Positions 11,850-22,990 of a stretch of DNA of 64,000 nt are shown piece by piece. This stretch comes from Boletus sp. NGJ (Eukaryota; Basidiomycota; Agaricomycetes; Boletales; Boletaceae): the NCBI GenBank assembly GCA_019096195.1, contig JAGTXK010000187.1:124001-188000 (forward strand). The letters run 5' to 3'. Both the position numbers and the translations under genes were made by a program. The notes beneath the pieces are model-generated. The model saw only the letters and a list, made by a program, of their open reading frames with translations. It did not search any database and was not told the origin of the DNA. Each line of letters starts with the position of its first letter. The first letter of the stretch is position 1.

Positions 11850-11964
11850 TGCTAACTTTACAAAGGCACCGTACGGTAATGTTTCATGGTGATTACCTCA
11901 GCAGGGAGTTATGTTATATTTTGCTGTTGCGCCAAAAAGTGCATAATGTTAAAGCTGTCGAGCG
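11850..11964. promoter_or_regulatory. Short shared upstream region of PTEN (-) and Cdk9 (+)
   Basis: Only 115 bp separate the two start codons, which face away from each other. Both 5' UTRs and any core promoter must fit here, so a bidirectional promoter is likely. No specific element was identified. Confidence 0.5.
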
Positions 11965-14900
11965 ATGGACATCCCGTCGACGACGCTCTCGACGCCGACA
12001 AAACGCTCAGCGTCGCCCCCGCTTGACCAACGTCCATCAAAGCGTCCCTCGACGTCCTCCCCAGAGGAGGGCGAGCTCGACGACGGCGAGTCTTCTGCCC
12101 TGCCACCTCCATCCCATCTCACCCCAGACCTGTACCCTCTACCGTCATCGCCAACGTCCGCAGGCAAGTTCGAGTCAAAGATAAAGTTTCCCTTCAAAGC
12201 AAAGGTGCCACCGTCATCCGCCGAGCCCCGCCCCTCCTCGCGCTTCGGACCCGACGACAGGAAGCCCGCACAGCAATATGACCGTGCGCCGGAAGACGAC
12301 CATCGCCGGGACAAGCCAAAGTTTCGTGACCACCGTCAGCAAGACGGCCCATCCTCGCGTCGCCGCATGGCAGACAGTTGGGTACCTGGCGAACGCAGCT
12401 GGGACAGAGACCGCGACCGAGACAGGGACCGGCGGCCACCTCATCCACCATGGGATGCCTCGCGGGACAGAGACCGGGATAGACAACCGTACGACAGCCG
12501 CTCATACAGGCCCCATCCGCCTCCGTCGATACCACCGCGTGGCGCGCGAGACCGATACCCAGACAGAAATTTCGACAGAGACGTCCCCCGTGATCACGCA
12601 CGCACGCCTCCGCTTCCCCAATCACACCGACCTCGCTCTCCTTTTTCGCTACGGCAGTCCCAGTCACGTTCCCCCTCCCCGTCCTCGCCAAATCATCATA
12701 AACACAGACTTCCGACCCGTCGATCGCCCGTCCCTGCATTCTCGCCCTTATCAAGGGACTTCCGCTCAGACAGAATGCGTCCTGAACCCTGGGATCGTGA
12801 GCAACGACTGAGGAACAGAGATACCTATCGGGGCTCGAATGCACCTCTAGCACCAGGTGCAAGCAAGGCAGGACGTCGAAATGGCGCGACCCACGAGCCT
12901 CCACACTTAGGTGAGTTACAGATTTAATGAATATGTTTCGGAGTGTGACTGTTATATTGACAGACGTGGAACGTCGTCCTGTATCGTTGTCACCTGTATC
13001 CCCTAGACGCACGCCACCCCAACCGTGTTCCCCAGTACCGCACGCACCGTCATCTGAGCCCATGGAAGAGTCCGCAGTTGAGGATTCCATGCAAGTCAAG
13101 GATGACAGTCTACCCACCGCTCATGCGGCAGTATCCTTTGCTCTCAGACGTCCCAACGCTCCACGCGACGACCATTCGCCATCCCCGTTGCCTTTACCGC
13201 CTGCAAGAGAGGAGGATATACAGAGAGCGCGGGAGAAGCGGGCTGCAGTTGATAGTGTTGATGAGAGATATGGGCAGATTGGTGATGGCGGGAGACTCGC
13301 AGTGACGATAGGAAAAAAGAAGCGAGAACCGGTGGAGAGGTCGCGCAAAGAGGAGATGGAAGCGTATGGAAGGACGTTTGATGGATGTGGCAAGCAGTCA
13401 GATTACAATGCCACGACAAAGGTTGGGGAGGGCACGTTTGGGTACGTGATATTTGTAGTGTGATTGTGCGGTATGCTGACCCACACCCGTCGCAATTATG
13501 CTACCCAGTGAAGTCCATAAAGCAGTTCAAGTCGCTACTGGACGAGCCGTGGCTCTGAAACGCATCCTCATGCACAACGAGAAAGAAGGCATGCCGGTAA
13601 CTGCTCTTCGGGAAATCAAGATTCTCAAAGCCATGAAACATCCATGCGTCGTTGATATTGTTGACATGTTTGTGGTTCGGAGTGGGTTCTAGTTCCCTAG
13701 TTCTCCCGCTTTCTCACCCCGATGGTTACATCGGTACTTATATGATTGGCGTGACGCAGGTAAAGGCAGAGAGTCTCTTCTCTCAGTCTACATGGTCTTT
13801 CCGTACATGGACCACGACCTCGCGGGATTGTTGGAGAACGAGAGAGTAAAGCTACAACCCAGTCATATCAAGCTGTACATGAAACAACTCTTGGAGGGAA
13901 CGGAGTATATGCACCGGGTGAGTGCCACGTCTCGTTTTCGCCCTGGATCCTGCGATGAACGTACGCATACACACAGAATCACATCCTCCATCGTGACATG
14001 AAGGCTGCCAACTTACTCATCTCTAATACCGGATCTCTGCGTATAGCCGATTTCGGTCTCGCACGCGCATTCGATCCCTCTATCGTTATGCCATCGACAT
14101 GTGGCGACTCACAAGGCAAAGGTGGCAAATATCCAGACGGGAAGGAAAAGAGATATACAAATTGCGTTGTGACAAGGTGGTATAGACCTCCTGAGTTACT
14201 CCTTGGAGCGAGACAGTATGGAGGCGAGGTTGATATATGGGGCATTGGGTGAGTCGTCTCTTTTTGGGTTCTTTGTGGTCTCGAGAAATGTCATCACGCG
14301 GGATTAATGGGCTAATCGGCATACTCATAGCTGTGTCCTTGGTGAGATGTTCATGCGCAAGCCGATCCTTCCCGGGACATCTGATATCGATCAATTGGAG
14401 AAGATTTGGCAACTGTGTGGGACACCTAACCAGCACACATGGCCTAATTTCGATGCACTACCTGGGTGTGAGGGGGTGAAGCGGTTCCAAAATTACCCAA
14501 AGAAGCTGAAGCCTACGTTTCTCAGGTAGGCATCTGATGACATGAAATTCGTTGGTTGAGCATATGTTAACATTCTTCCCCCTCGGTCGTGAGCAGCATC
14601 AGCATTGGCCCAGAGACATGTGATCTCCTGGATAAACTTCTAACGTGTAATCCACGGGACAGGATCACAGCTTCCCAAGCGCTTGATCACGATTACTTCT
14701 GGACGGACCCGTTACCTGCCGATCCCAAAACGTGAGTCACCACCGTCAATCTGCTTCCTCTTCACACTCATGTTGCCTGGACCCTCAGACTCCCCGTCTA
14801 TGAAGCTTCACACGAATTTGACAAGCGAGGACGTCGGAACAACCTCCCGCCGCAACAACATCCTCACCCGCCCCCCGAACACGTACGTCCTGCGCTTCAG

Positions 14901-15530
14901 CACGGACAGGGGTTCTATGGGCACCCACCACCTGGGCACGGGCATAGTCATGGACGCCCACCGAGGGGTGTACCACCTCCACCACCTGTCATGTTCGCCG
15001 CGTTGATGCAGCAGGCGCAAGGCCCACCCGGCGCCGGCATATCCATGGGCAGTGGATACGGGCCGCTACCACCTGGCGCATATGCATATGCACATCCCGG
15101 ACCAGGTATGGGACCTATGAATGGGTACGGCGCGCCGCCCCCGCCGCCTCCGCAGGGTTATCCACCGCCATTACCGATGCCATCCTATGGTCACGGACAC
15201 GGACATGGCCATGGGCACGGACGGTATCATGCGTCTGACAGAGGCGAGAGGGGGGAGGGGGGCGGCGCGTCAAAACCACCTATACATCCGTCGTTACCTG
15301 TGCGGCCTCCGGGGTTACCTCCGAAACCGTGTGCGCCGCTCGGCGCTGGAGGGGGTCGGTACGAGCGAGAAAGGGAGAGGGATTGGGATTGGGATCGAGA
15401 GCGGGGAAGGGAGCGGGGAAGGGAACGAGAGCGAGGGAGATACGGAGGGCCAGCCACGGAGGGTGGGAATGGAAATGGAGGAAATGGGAGCGGCAGTGGT
15501 GGGCTCAGTGGGGGGTTGCCGTACTCATAG
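11965..15530 (+). CDS. BUR1: Cyclin-dependent kinase Cdk9/Bur1 (P-TEFb-type)
   Basis: This nuclear kinase is expected to phosphorylate the RNA polymerase II C-terminal domain and elongation factors together with a cyclin. The N-terminal 400 or so residues are disordered and rich in Arg-Asp/Arg-Ser and Pro, with repeated RDRDRD-type blocks. The kinase domain starts near [13 protein letters not shown] and has [23 protein letters not shown] (the PITALRE-equivalent; the Lys is the ATP-binding residue), catalytic [19 protein letters not shown], and T-loop [20 protein letters not shown], with an insertion between DFG and the T-loop. It continues through [11 protein letters not shown] and ends after [15 protein letters not shown]. 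The [11 protein letters not shown] stretch is very like fission yeast Cdk9. A Gly/Pro/His-rich tail follows, with a His-Gly run and Arg-Glu-rich repeats, ending at a TAG at 15528-15530. About six short introns are needed. Cdk12/Ctk1 is the alternative, but the ALRE motif favours Cdk9. Confidence 0.9.
15189..15227 (+). repeat. His-Gly dipeptide repeat within the Cdk9 tail
   Basis: An imperfect six-base repeat of ggacac/ggccat type encodes alternating Gly-His, about six units, ending in Arg-Tyr. Slippage-prone repeats of this kind vary in length between strains. Confidence 0.75.
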
Positions 15531-16085
15531 GGTGCGTGCATGCATCGTGTTTTCCCAATCACCCCTCCATCGGCACTGCCCTGCTGCTTCGTACCGCTGG
15601 CCCCACGTAGGCCGTCACAGGCTCGAATCTATATTCTCATCAAACACACCTCGTCGTTGTCTCGCATAGTACACACATACAATTATTAGTTACAATCAAT
15701 CGATCGATCATTTAGTGTTGGGTTATCAGTGCAAACCATGATGTAAATAATTTATAGTACAAGTTATTAGCATCCTGGAGAAATGTTTCATTCATAAGCA
15801 ATCACATACGACTGGACGCCCGAAGGCCTGAATCTTTTGGAGACGAATGTGATCGCATCAAGCGAGTTACCGCGCGAACGGAATCCGTCATGGCACACAC
15901 TGTCGGAACTCTGACTGTATTCAGTTGGCTATTACTGTACGACATGGAAGGAGCAACGAGCATGATCAGAACTCGCCCGTAAAGAGTGAAACAACTAAGC
16001 GTGTAGAATATGGTCAACACGAACCAAAAGTGCAACGGGTAAGCGCTTCTAGCCAAGGGTATTCAGTGCCAACCATATCTACGCT
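15531..16085. other. Convergent 3' region of Cdk9 and the Nudix gene
   Basis: About 555 bp between two stop codons that face each other. AT-rich stretches near 15670-15800 fit 3' UTR and polyadenylation signals. One short open frame on the minus strand has a hydrophobic patch but no other support. Confidence 0.45.
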
Positions 16086-17165
16086 TCATCGCACCTGGTC
16101 TCCACTGCCAGACTCGGACACGCTCCCAAACCAATACCGCCTCATCACGTTCCCCTCGTCAAAGTCTGCACGTCCAACAAAGCGCTCGCCACGCACGAGA
16201 CGGGGTAGCCAATGGATATCGTCCACCCACATTTGGTCGTATGGGATATTTGGCAGGTCCGTGCTAGGAACGGAAGCGGGGACCGGGACGCCCGAGTCAG
16301 AGTTGGAATCAGAGCCGGGCGGGAAGAGGCGCCGCGCATGCAGACTATCGTCTGAGAGGGAGAACCACCCTGGTTTCATCTCGTCCGACCTGTGTATCCA
16401 CCATCACATTCCGAGGGGGGAGCGAGGGAAGCGTGCAACCGTGCAAAAAGGAAGGGAGCAAGCGCATCAGCAACGGATCATCCCCATTCCTCGCTCCGAA
16501 AAACTAAAAAGGCGCGCAGAGAAGAAAAGGTGAGGTCGGTACTCACTCTGTCGGTACCCCGACATGCTCGCGCGCAGCATAGATCCGGATATCAAACGCC
16601 CAGTCGATATCGTTGACGACGAAGAACAGCGTCCCGACGTACTCGAGCGGTGCGTCGATCCCGGCTTCTTCCTGCTCTCGGTCAGTGTCCCAGCGCCAGC
16701 AGTCAGGGAGTGCGGACCAAGGTGGCGGACAAGGACACGCACCTGGAGCTCTCGTCGAGCAGCTTGCGCGGGCGTCTCGCCTGGCTCGACTTTGCCTCCG
16801 AATCCGTTGTACCTGCAATACCACCCACGATACATCAGTACATCCCGATGGTGATGCGTCCAGCGGAGTGCTTGCATGCGAAAGACACGAAAACACGATG
16901 GAAAAGTGGAAACGACAACTTACAGACCAGCACCAAAACCACGTTTCTTGAAACCGAGTAATAGCTAGACCACGCCAGTGAACGACTGGTTGCTACGTTC
17001 CCTGAGCAACGCGCATAGACATACCTTGTCCCCCTCGATGACGAACGCGTTCGTGTAAAGGCGCGTATACTTGCATGACCGCCATTCGTGCTCATACCCA
17101 CCCTGGGCATATACATGGGCTGTCACGTCGCCGAGACCAGGAGGAACGTCCGAGTTGGTAGCCAT
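16086..17165 (-). CDS. NUDT1: Nudix hydrolase, MTH1/NUDT1-like 8-oxo-dGTP diphosphatase
   Basis: It is predicted to hydrolyse oxidised purine nucleoside triphosphates and keep them out of DNA. The start is MATNSDVPPGLGD at 17165, followed by TRLYTNAFVIEGDKV. A small exon gives LLGFKKRGFGAGL, then YNGFGGKVEPGETPAQAARRE, with the Nudix box completed across an intron as LQEEAGI; all GX5EX7REUXEEXGU residues are present. Next come GTLFFVVNDIDWAFDIRIY and, after another intron, ESDEMKPGWFSL. The family's IPYDQMWVDDIHWLP block follows and the stop is at 16086-16088. An insert of about 30 residues, rich in Ser, Pro and Asp, lies between the FSL and IPYDQMW parts, where MTH1 proteins are normally continuous. 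The DQMWxDDxxW segment is typical of MTH1 proteins, which makes this call firmer than generic Nudix. It converges with Cdk9 and lies 222 bp from the SREBP 3' end. Confidence 0.87.
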
Positions 17166-17387
17166 TCAAGCAGGAAAAAATTTTACTCCTCGTGTCCACG
17201 ACGACCGGAGTCTGCATGTTGTACATAATGAAGACAACGACATAGTAATTGAGTAAACCGTAGTGTAAAAAGTTTGTCCTGCATGAAAGCGAAACCAGAA
17301 CCAGAGCGCAGAGGGAAAGAAGTATTTCCACTAACGAACAACATGGCAGGCATTGCTCGAGTGGAGCGCAGCAGTCACTCGCGAAGC

Positions 17388-20230
17388 CTAGCCAACCCGG
17401 GTCCTTCGTTCCCTCTGCAGGTTGACGATCATATCAACAACACGATCCCTCGCATCCTCCAACGAAAAGCAATCCAAGTTCGACTCCCCACTTTCTTCAA
17501 ACACGTTTGATCCAAGGGCCTGACGAAGGTGCAACACCACATCTGCCTCGCTGTCCTTACCACCTGCTTTCCGGGCTGGACTCGGCGGAGGCGATGGAAC
17601 GAATTGGCTGGCAAACACTTGGCTGTACAGAACCGTGGCGCGAAGCAGGGCAAGAATGTCTTCGTCGGCAGTGTCCACTTTCAGATCGTCGATGTCAACG
17701 CTGAACCACCCATCTCGCCACACTTTTGCGAGCGCGTCGGACAGCAGGCCGATGTCACCGCCGAGACTGCGGCTATAAGAGAGCGTTGCGCTCCATGTCC
17801 TCGAATCCTCGGTTGACGACAACTCGGGAGTACTCTCTAGGCCCTGAGCGACGCGGTGGATGAACAGGGAAGATGCGTGTGAATGCAGACGTTTGCGCAA
17901 GAGACTGGACGCGAGTAACGCGATTGGTGAGGAACCAAGGATAGGCTTAGACGTTGCCAAGCACTCCTTGGCTCCCTCAACTGTCATGGAACTGAGCACG
18001 AGACGCTGGTATGCTGATACATCGACAGACTCTGCCAATCCAGTGGCACGGTTCCAGAGGGCCTGCGATCGGGTCTCGGCAAAAGGTAGCGGCTGTGCAA
18101 GCAACGCAAGCGTGCAGAGGTCAGAGACCAGCATCTCGGAGGCCGTTTCCGTCCCAACAGGCCCTAAACGGTGAGAGAGATGGTCGTAGACTTGCCAGCG
18201 CACGGATATTGATATTTTCTTAGAAGAGAGAACTATGAGTTCTGCGAGTCGCGTCCATGCTCGCCGCTCGTGCCGCGTTTCAGTTCCATTTTGTGTTTGG
18301 AGGGCACCAACGGACCTCCGAATCATGCCGAGCCATCCGGTGCTAACGTTCAAGGCGCTCAAAAGGCTATCAAACTCATCAGCTGCACCTCTGGAGCTCA
18401 GTGCGTCGGCGAGCGGATTTGACGCCTCCTTAGTGGCGCGCACGGTATACTCAGTGGAGGACGAGTCGGGTTCAGAGCCACAGTCGCTGACATCGGGAGA
18501 GTCAGGAGGTGTTGGAAGGTCTGGCATTTCACGTGAGGGGGTGGCATGCGCCAGATGAACGAAGGACGCAAATGGTATGAGCTGCATGAATCGTGACTGG
18601 TGAACCTTCCGAGGCACAAAGATCCAAGGGATAACGATAGAGACAAAGACTGCCAAGAATGCAAGCAGGTGAACGACTTGTATAACATCGCTGTATGTCC
18701 AACCTATCGGAGGTCGGGTAGAAAAAACCGGGGGAGTAGTATGGGATAAGACAGAGCCTTGATGAGTGTGCTGATGCGAAACTGGCTCGGAAGTGGAGGC
18801 CAATGGTGAGTTGAAGAACGAGAAAAGCGCAAAGACAGCAAGGAGGTATTGTTGGGGCTGAGCATACTGGGAAGCCACGGGGGGGACCACAATGCCTGGA
18901 TCGGTGAGCAACACAGGGGCTGGGGTGATTGGAGGAGGAACATTGGGTTGTATTTTCCGCGGGCGACCGCGTTTACGCTTTTCAAGGACAATACCTGGCA
19001 AAGTGACGGGGACCTCACCGCCTGGACCGGCAAGAATGGGGGCAGCGGGGGCAATCTTCCGTTTCTCCTTTTTCGAGGTTTCGATTTTGGGTTTCTTTCT
19101 TGCACGTTCTGAAGTATCGCCATCGTCTTCTCCATCTCCATCGCCATCTTCATCGTCGCTAGCTTCTTCAGTACCTTCGTAATCGATCTCATCCTTCTCA
19201 GGACCTCCGAACTTCTTCGTCCACTCAATCTCCCACTCGGTTAGAACATTCTGTCCGCCGGGGAATCCGCAGATCAAAGTTCGCAGACCATCTTGTTCCC
19301 GTCTCAGTCTAGCCTCTCGCCTCTTGAGGACACTGAAAAGGGGGTGTAAGTAACATACGCATGGCCCTGATTTCCGACAGATTACCGAATATATTCCACA
19401 GCTTTACCAAGTACGTTTGCCTTGCTTCCTTTTCTCGCGACCTTGACACCGTCAATATAACCACGGTCGTCTACTTTGTATTCATCGTTCCTGTTGTTCT
19501 GGTCTAGAACGCGGAGCGCTGGCACAGCAACTTTGAGACTTTGAATGCGGGCATTCAAATTAGTGCGGTATCGGCGTTCGATGGTAGTGTGGCTTGTCTT
19601 TGGGCGGCCCGTCACTACGGTATTGATGACATGCGTTTGGGGACCTTGAGAAGTATGTATCGGAGGGGGAGTGGGGGGGACATGTTGCTGCATCGTCGGG
19701 TGCGGTTGAAAGGGAGCCATGAACGGCCCATTATTCTGAGCAAAGAAGGCAGCGACAGTATCTAGTATATGCAAATGCATTCAGGCGAGCCACTCGAGAA
19801 CAGAATCTGACACACCTGCGGTCGATCTTGGGACTGCGGGAGCCATTGGGGAAGCGCAGGTACTGAACGAGCTGCCAGGGCTAGATGGGCTAAGTCCGGG
19901 AGGGCTTTCGTCTGCGGAAGCCGACGCAGAGCTGAGGGTCGGCGACGAGAAGGAGAACGGGTAAGAGGGATGGAGCAACTCTTGGGGTTGGAGGGGGACT
20001 GTGGGCATGGAATAGACGGGTGGTTTTCCATCGATGAAGAGTGCGCTTGGATCGACAAAAGCAGAGAGGGAGGGGTCGTTGAAATCGAGGGCCATTGGGA
20101 ACGAAAAGTCGAACGGTGCGTCGGGCTTTGTGTCATGGGTGTTGTTAAGGAGCATGTAAAGGGGGTCGGATGGATCCAACATAAAGTCGGGTACCGCATT
20201 ATCGGCGCTGTCTGTTTCAGAGGAGCTCAT
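17388..20230 (-). CDS. SRE1: SREBP/Sre1 membrane-bound bHLH transcription factor
   Basis: This ER-anchored factor is released by proteolysis and drives sterol, oxygen-response and lipid genes. The start is MSSSETDSADNAVPDFMLDP at 20230. The first 190 or so residues are acidic and Ser/Pro-rich, like an activation domain. The bHLH has KTSHTTIERRYRTNLNARI, with the SREBP-specific Tyr in ERRY, and a loop containing DRGYIDGVK. Helix 2 reads KANVLGKAVEYIR and runs into an Arg-rich leucine-zipper start (REARLRREQDGLRTLI). An acidic stretch and an AT-hook (KRKRGRPRK) follow. Two membrane segments, YLLAVFALFSFF and VHLLAFLAVFVSIVIPWIFV, form a hairpin with a lumenal loop of about 45 residues that has no RXXL site-1-protease motif. 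A C-terminal domain of about 430 residues runs to the TAG at 17388-17390. In-frame Mets upstream of 20230 exist but lack family support. Total length is about 915 residues, normal for the family. Confidence 0.92.
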
Positions 20231-20403
20231 TGTCGTTGACGGTGAAGATGGAGGAAAAGAAAGGCGCGAGGGAGCTATATGTGCTCGCTTCGATATGGCA
20301 CCACTTTTGACCGAGTGCCTCTCAGTGTCCATATTGGGTATGTTGTTCTCACATAAATCATTCATAGACTTTGCTATTCCGTTGCTGCGACGTGTCACCA
20401 GCC
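20231..20403. promoter_or_regulatory. Shared upstream region of SREBP (-) and sphingolipid desaturase (+)
   Basis: 173 bp between divergent start codons. It must carry both 5' UTRs and probably a bidirectional promoter. I see no perfect sterol regulatory element, only loosely related CACC-containing stretches (near 20297 and 20393), which are not enough to call a site. Confidence 0.45.
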
Positions 20404-21769
20404 ATGAAGTCGGACAGTCGTGGCCCGCCCCCAGACGTCGGTACGTCCAGCTTTCTCGTATACGTCTTTTTTTCCTTGTCCGATAGTGCCCAGACTTTAG
20501 TTACTTTGGCGGCGCCGAATCTCTCGCGGAGGGGAAACGCTCTCCCCGACGCACCGTCGTCGCGTCTCCGACCGTAAACGACGATGGCCGATCCCACCCA
20601 GGACCTCCCCAAGACCCTGCTGATTTTCTCTGGCTGATGACCGAGGAACCGCACCGCTCTCGGCGAATGGCAATCATGAAAGCACATCCGGACGTCGTCC
20701 AGCTCATGGGCCACGAACCTCTCACCAAATACGTCGTCCTAGCAGTCGTATCCCTACAGCTTTTTGTTGCCATACAACTCCGACACTCACATCCTCTTTC
20801 TTTTTGGTTCTTGTTCCTCGCGTACGCGGTTGGCGGTACCGCAAATCACAATCTTTTCCTTGCCATTCATGAGATTACCCACAATCTTGCCTTCAAAGGC
20901 ATCGACGCTAACAAAGCATTGGCTGTCTTTGCGAACTTACCTATTGGAATACCTTATTCTGCTTCATTCAAGGTCTGTCGTGCATTGTACTACGTAACAC
21001 AGCTGCTCACCTTATCACTGAAAGAAATACCACTTGGAACATCACAAACATCTCGGTGAAGATGGTGTAGATGTGGATCTGCCTACCCACCTAGAGCTTC
21101 TTTGTCTCAACAACGTTCTTGGAAAGACATTTTTCGCGTACGTTGACCTTACCCCGTCGCCATATCAATATCTCATACCTCCACAAGCACTTTCCAGGTA
21201 TTCTTTTATGCTTTGAGACCTGGCTTTGTCCGTACCCAGAGGCTAACCAAATGGCACTTCATCAACCTGGTCGCTCAACTCATGTTTGACTATGTCTTTG
21301 TGCAAACATTTGGTATTCGACCACTGTTATATTTGCTGTTCTCCAGTTTCTTCGCTGGTAGTCTACACCCTTGTGCCGGTCATTTCATCGCCGAACACTA
21401 CGTCTGGGATGGTCTCAACCAGGAAACCTACAGCTATTACGGCCCCCTCAACGTTCTTGCCTACAATGTACATTTGTTCCCTTCCGCATCGTCCTATTGG
21501 CTAACTCTTTACCGATCAGGTGGGATACCACAACGAGCACCATGATTTTCCCATCTATCCCCTGGACCCGTCTTCCTGCTCTCCGTGCCCTCGCACCCGA
21601 GGTTTATGACTCGATCCCTGCGCACCCAAGTTGGGCCATGGTGATTGTAAACTTCATCCGCGATCCCGAGGTTGGCATCTTCGCACGTGTGAAGAGATCC
21701 AAGAAGAGTATTCCACTCAGTGGTCAGGTCACCCCGAGCGGGAGCTGCAGTGGATCGGAAAAGGACTAA
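20404..21769 (+). CDS. DES1: Sphingolipid (dihydroceramide) delta-4 desaturase
   Basis: It inserts the 4,5 trans double bond into the sphingoid base of dihydroceramide, in the ER. The body shows DFLWLMTEEPHRSRR, the family's N-terminal signature, and several hydrophobic segments. Three His boxes follow: HEITHNLAFKG (HX3H), HLEHHKHLGEDG (HXXHH) and GYHNEHHDFP (HXXHH). Also present are the conserved blocks SLHPCAGHFIAEHYVW and QETYSYYGPLN. The stop is at 21767-21769, after a Ser-rich tail. The start needs care. The DFLW frame has no Met before DFLW. A first exon MKSDSRGPPPDV at 20404, joined through an intron of about 160 nt (gtacgtcc to cacccag), reads straight into PPQDPADFLWLM and is preferred. 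Otherwise translation could begin at the Met of MTEEPH at 20638. It is divergent from SREBP and followed after 247 bp by a caleosin. Confidence 0.9.
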
Positions 21770-22016
21770 GGAGGGTTCCATCCACGGCCTGGCTAGCGAG
21801 TATTCTGTACCTTCGAGTCTCCGAATGAAATGTGGTTGACATTTGAAGCCGAACCAACTGACATGAATGCCATATATTTGGTTTCCAACCAACCGGCGTT
21901 GTATGAACACAGGCATGCTGACAAGCATCGCCCCTACCGTACGCTTAAAAGCCTCGACAACTCTACTCCCTGCCTCGTTCTTTACGCTCATCGACTCTAT
22001 CAGGCGGAACAGCACG

Positions 22017-22990
22017 ATGAACAACGCGCCACTCAAATCCGGACACGCTTTGGAAGCCCCAAAGGCTCCAGTGACGAGAGAGCGTCGTAACAGAATAGAT
22101 ACCGATAAGGTTATCGAGCGCCCCTACCTTCCCCGCGCGTCTATCGCGCCAAGCGTCGAGCAGCCTGACGGGAGTGCCCGCCACGCTGAAAAGTACGCAG
22201 ATTACGTTAGTACCTCTCCCGTCTAGTCCGACATCTGCAGTCTCAACGAAGTTGGCCCGTCTTAGTCCGTCATGCAACAGCACTGCGTGTATTGGGATAT
22301 GGACGGTGACGGTGTCATCTGGCCGATCGACACCTGGCGGGGGTTTCGCGACCTTGGGTTCAACCTCTTGTTCTGCTTCCTAGCAATGATCGTGGTGCAC
22401 GCCACACTGTCGTTACCTACGAGGTCAGTTGGTCGGCGATGGCGGCACCGCAAATGTTGACATGGGTTCACTCTTTATCAGACTCGCCATCAGTTACATC
22501 CCTGACCCCTTTTTGCGCATCTACATTCGGACGATCCATGCCGACAAGCACGGGTCCGACTCGGGCATATTCGACACCGAAGGCCGCTTCGTCCCGTGCA
22601 AGTTTGAGGACATGTGGACCAAGGTCAGTGGATGTCCCACAACAAGCTTGGTTTCGTGATGTCGACATTGTGTAGTACACGACGACGAACGACAGGAGCG
22701 CGCATCCCACGACGATGAGTCTGTACGAGCTCTGGCTGTTCATGCGCGGGAACCGCCTCGCGATGGATCCATTTGGATGGGTCGCCTCGTTCTTGGAGTG
22801 GGTGACCACGTTTTTGCTGGTACAGCACGACTGCATGGTCAACAAGGAGGACGTGCGGCGCGTGCTGGACGGATCGCTGTTCTTTGATATTAGGCAGGCG
22901 CGAAGGAGCCAGCAGGGCTGGACCAAAGGGTGGGGTTTGGGCGGGGACGGGTTCATTGGCGGGGAGAAGCTGCTTCCGTTTGGGCTCTGA
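22017..22990 (+). CDS. Caleosin (lipid-droplet EF-hand heme protein, likely peroxygenase)
   Basis: Caleosins sit on lipid droplets or ER and bind calcium and heme; plant and fungal members act as peroxygenases on fatty-acid hydroperoxides. The start is MNNAPLKSGHALEAPK at 22017. PYLPRASIAPSVEQPDGS and KYADY precede an intron, after which comes MQQHCVYWDMDGDGVIWP, a canonical EF-hand preceded by a putative heme-ligand His. A hydrophobic segment (LGFNLLFCFLAMIVVHATLSL) follows. The second conserved His is in IHADKHGSDSGIFD, then CKFEDMW, LSLYELWLFMRGNRLAMDPFGW and the C-terminal KEDVRRVLDGSLFF. The stop is at 22988-22990. Order and length fit fungal caleosins. It follows the sphingolipid desaturase in the same direction. 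A lipid-storage role is likely from the family only. Confidence 0.93.

Noticed and set aside
12194-13117. A 307-codon minus-strand frame opposite Cdk9
   Set aside because: It is a mirror of the Arg/Asp/Pro-rich repeat coding of the Cdk9 N-terminus, a common artefact of GC-rich repeats.
20231-20403. A sterol regulatory element between SREBP and the desaturase
   Set aside because: Only partial CACC-type matches were found, which is expected by chance.
22468-22956. A minus-strand frame opposite the caleosin
   Set aside because: The caleosin on the plus strand has its EF-hand and heme-His motifs in order; the minus frame has none.
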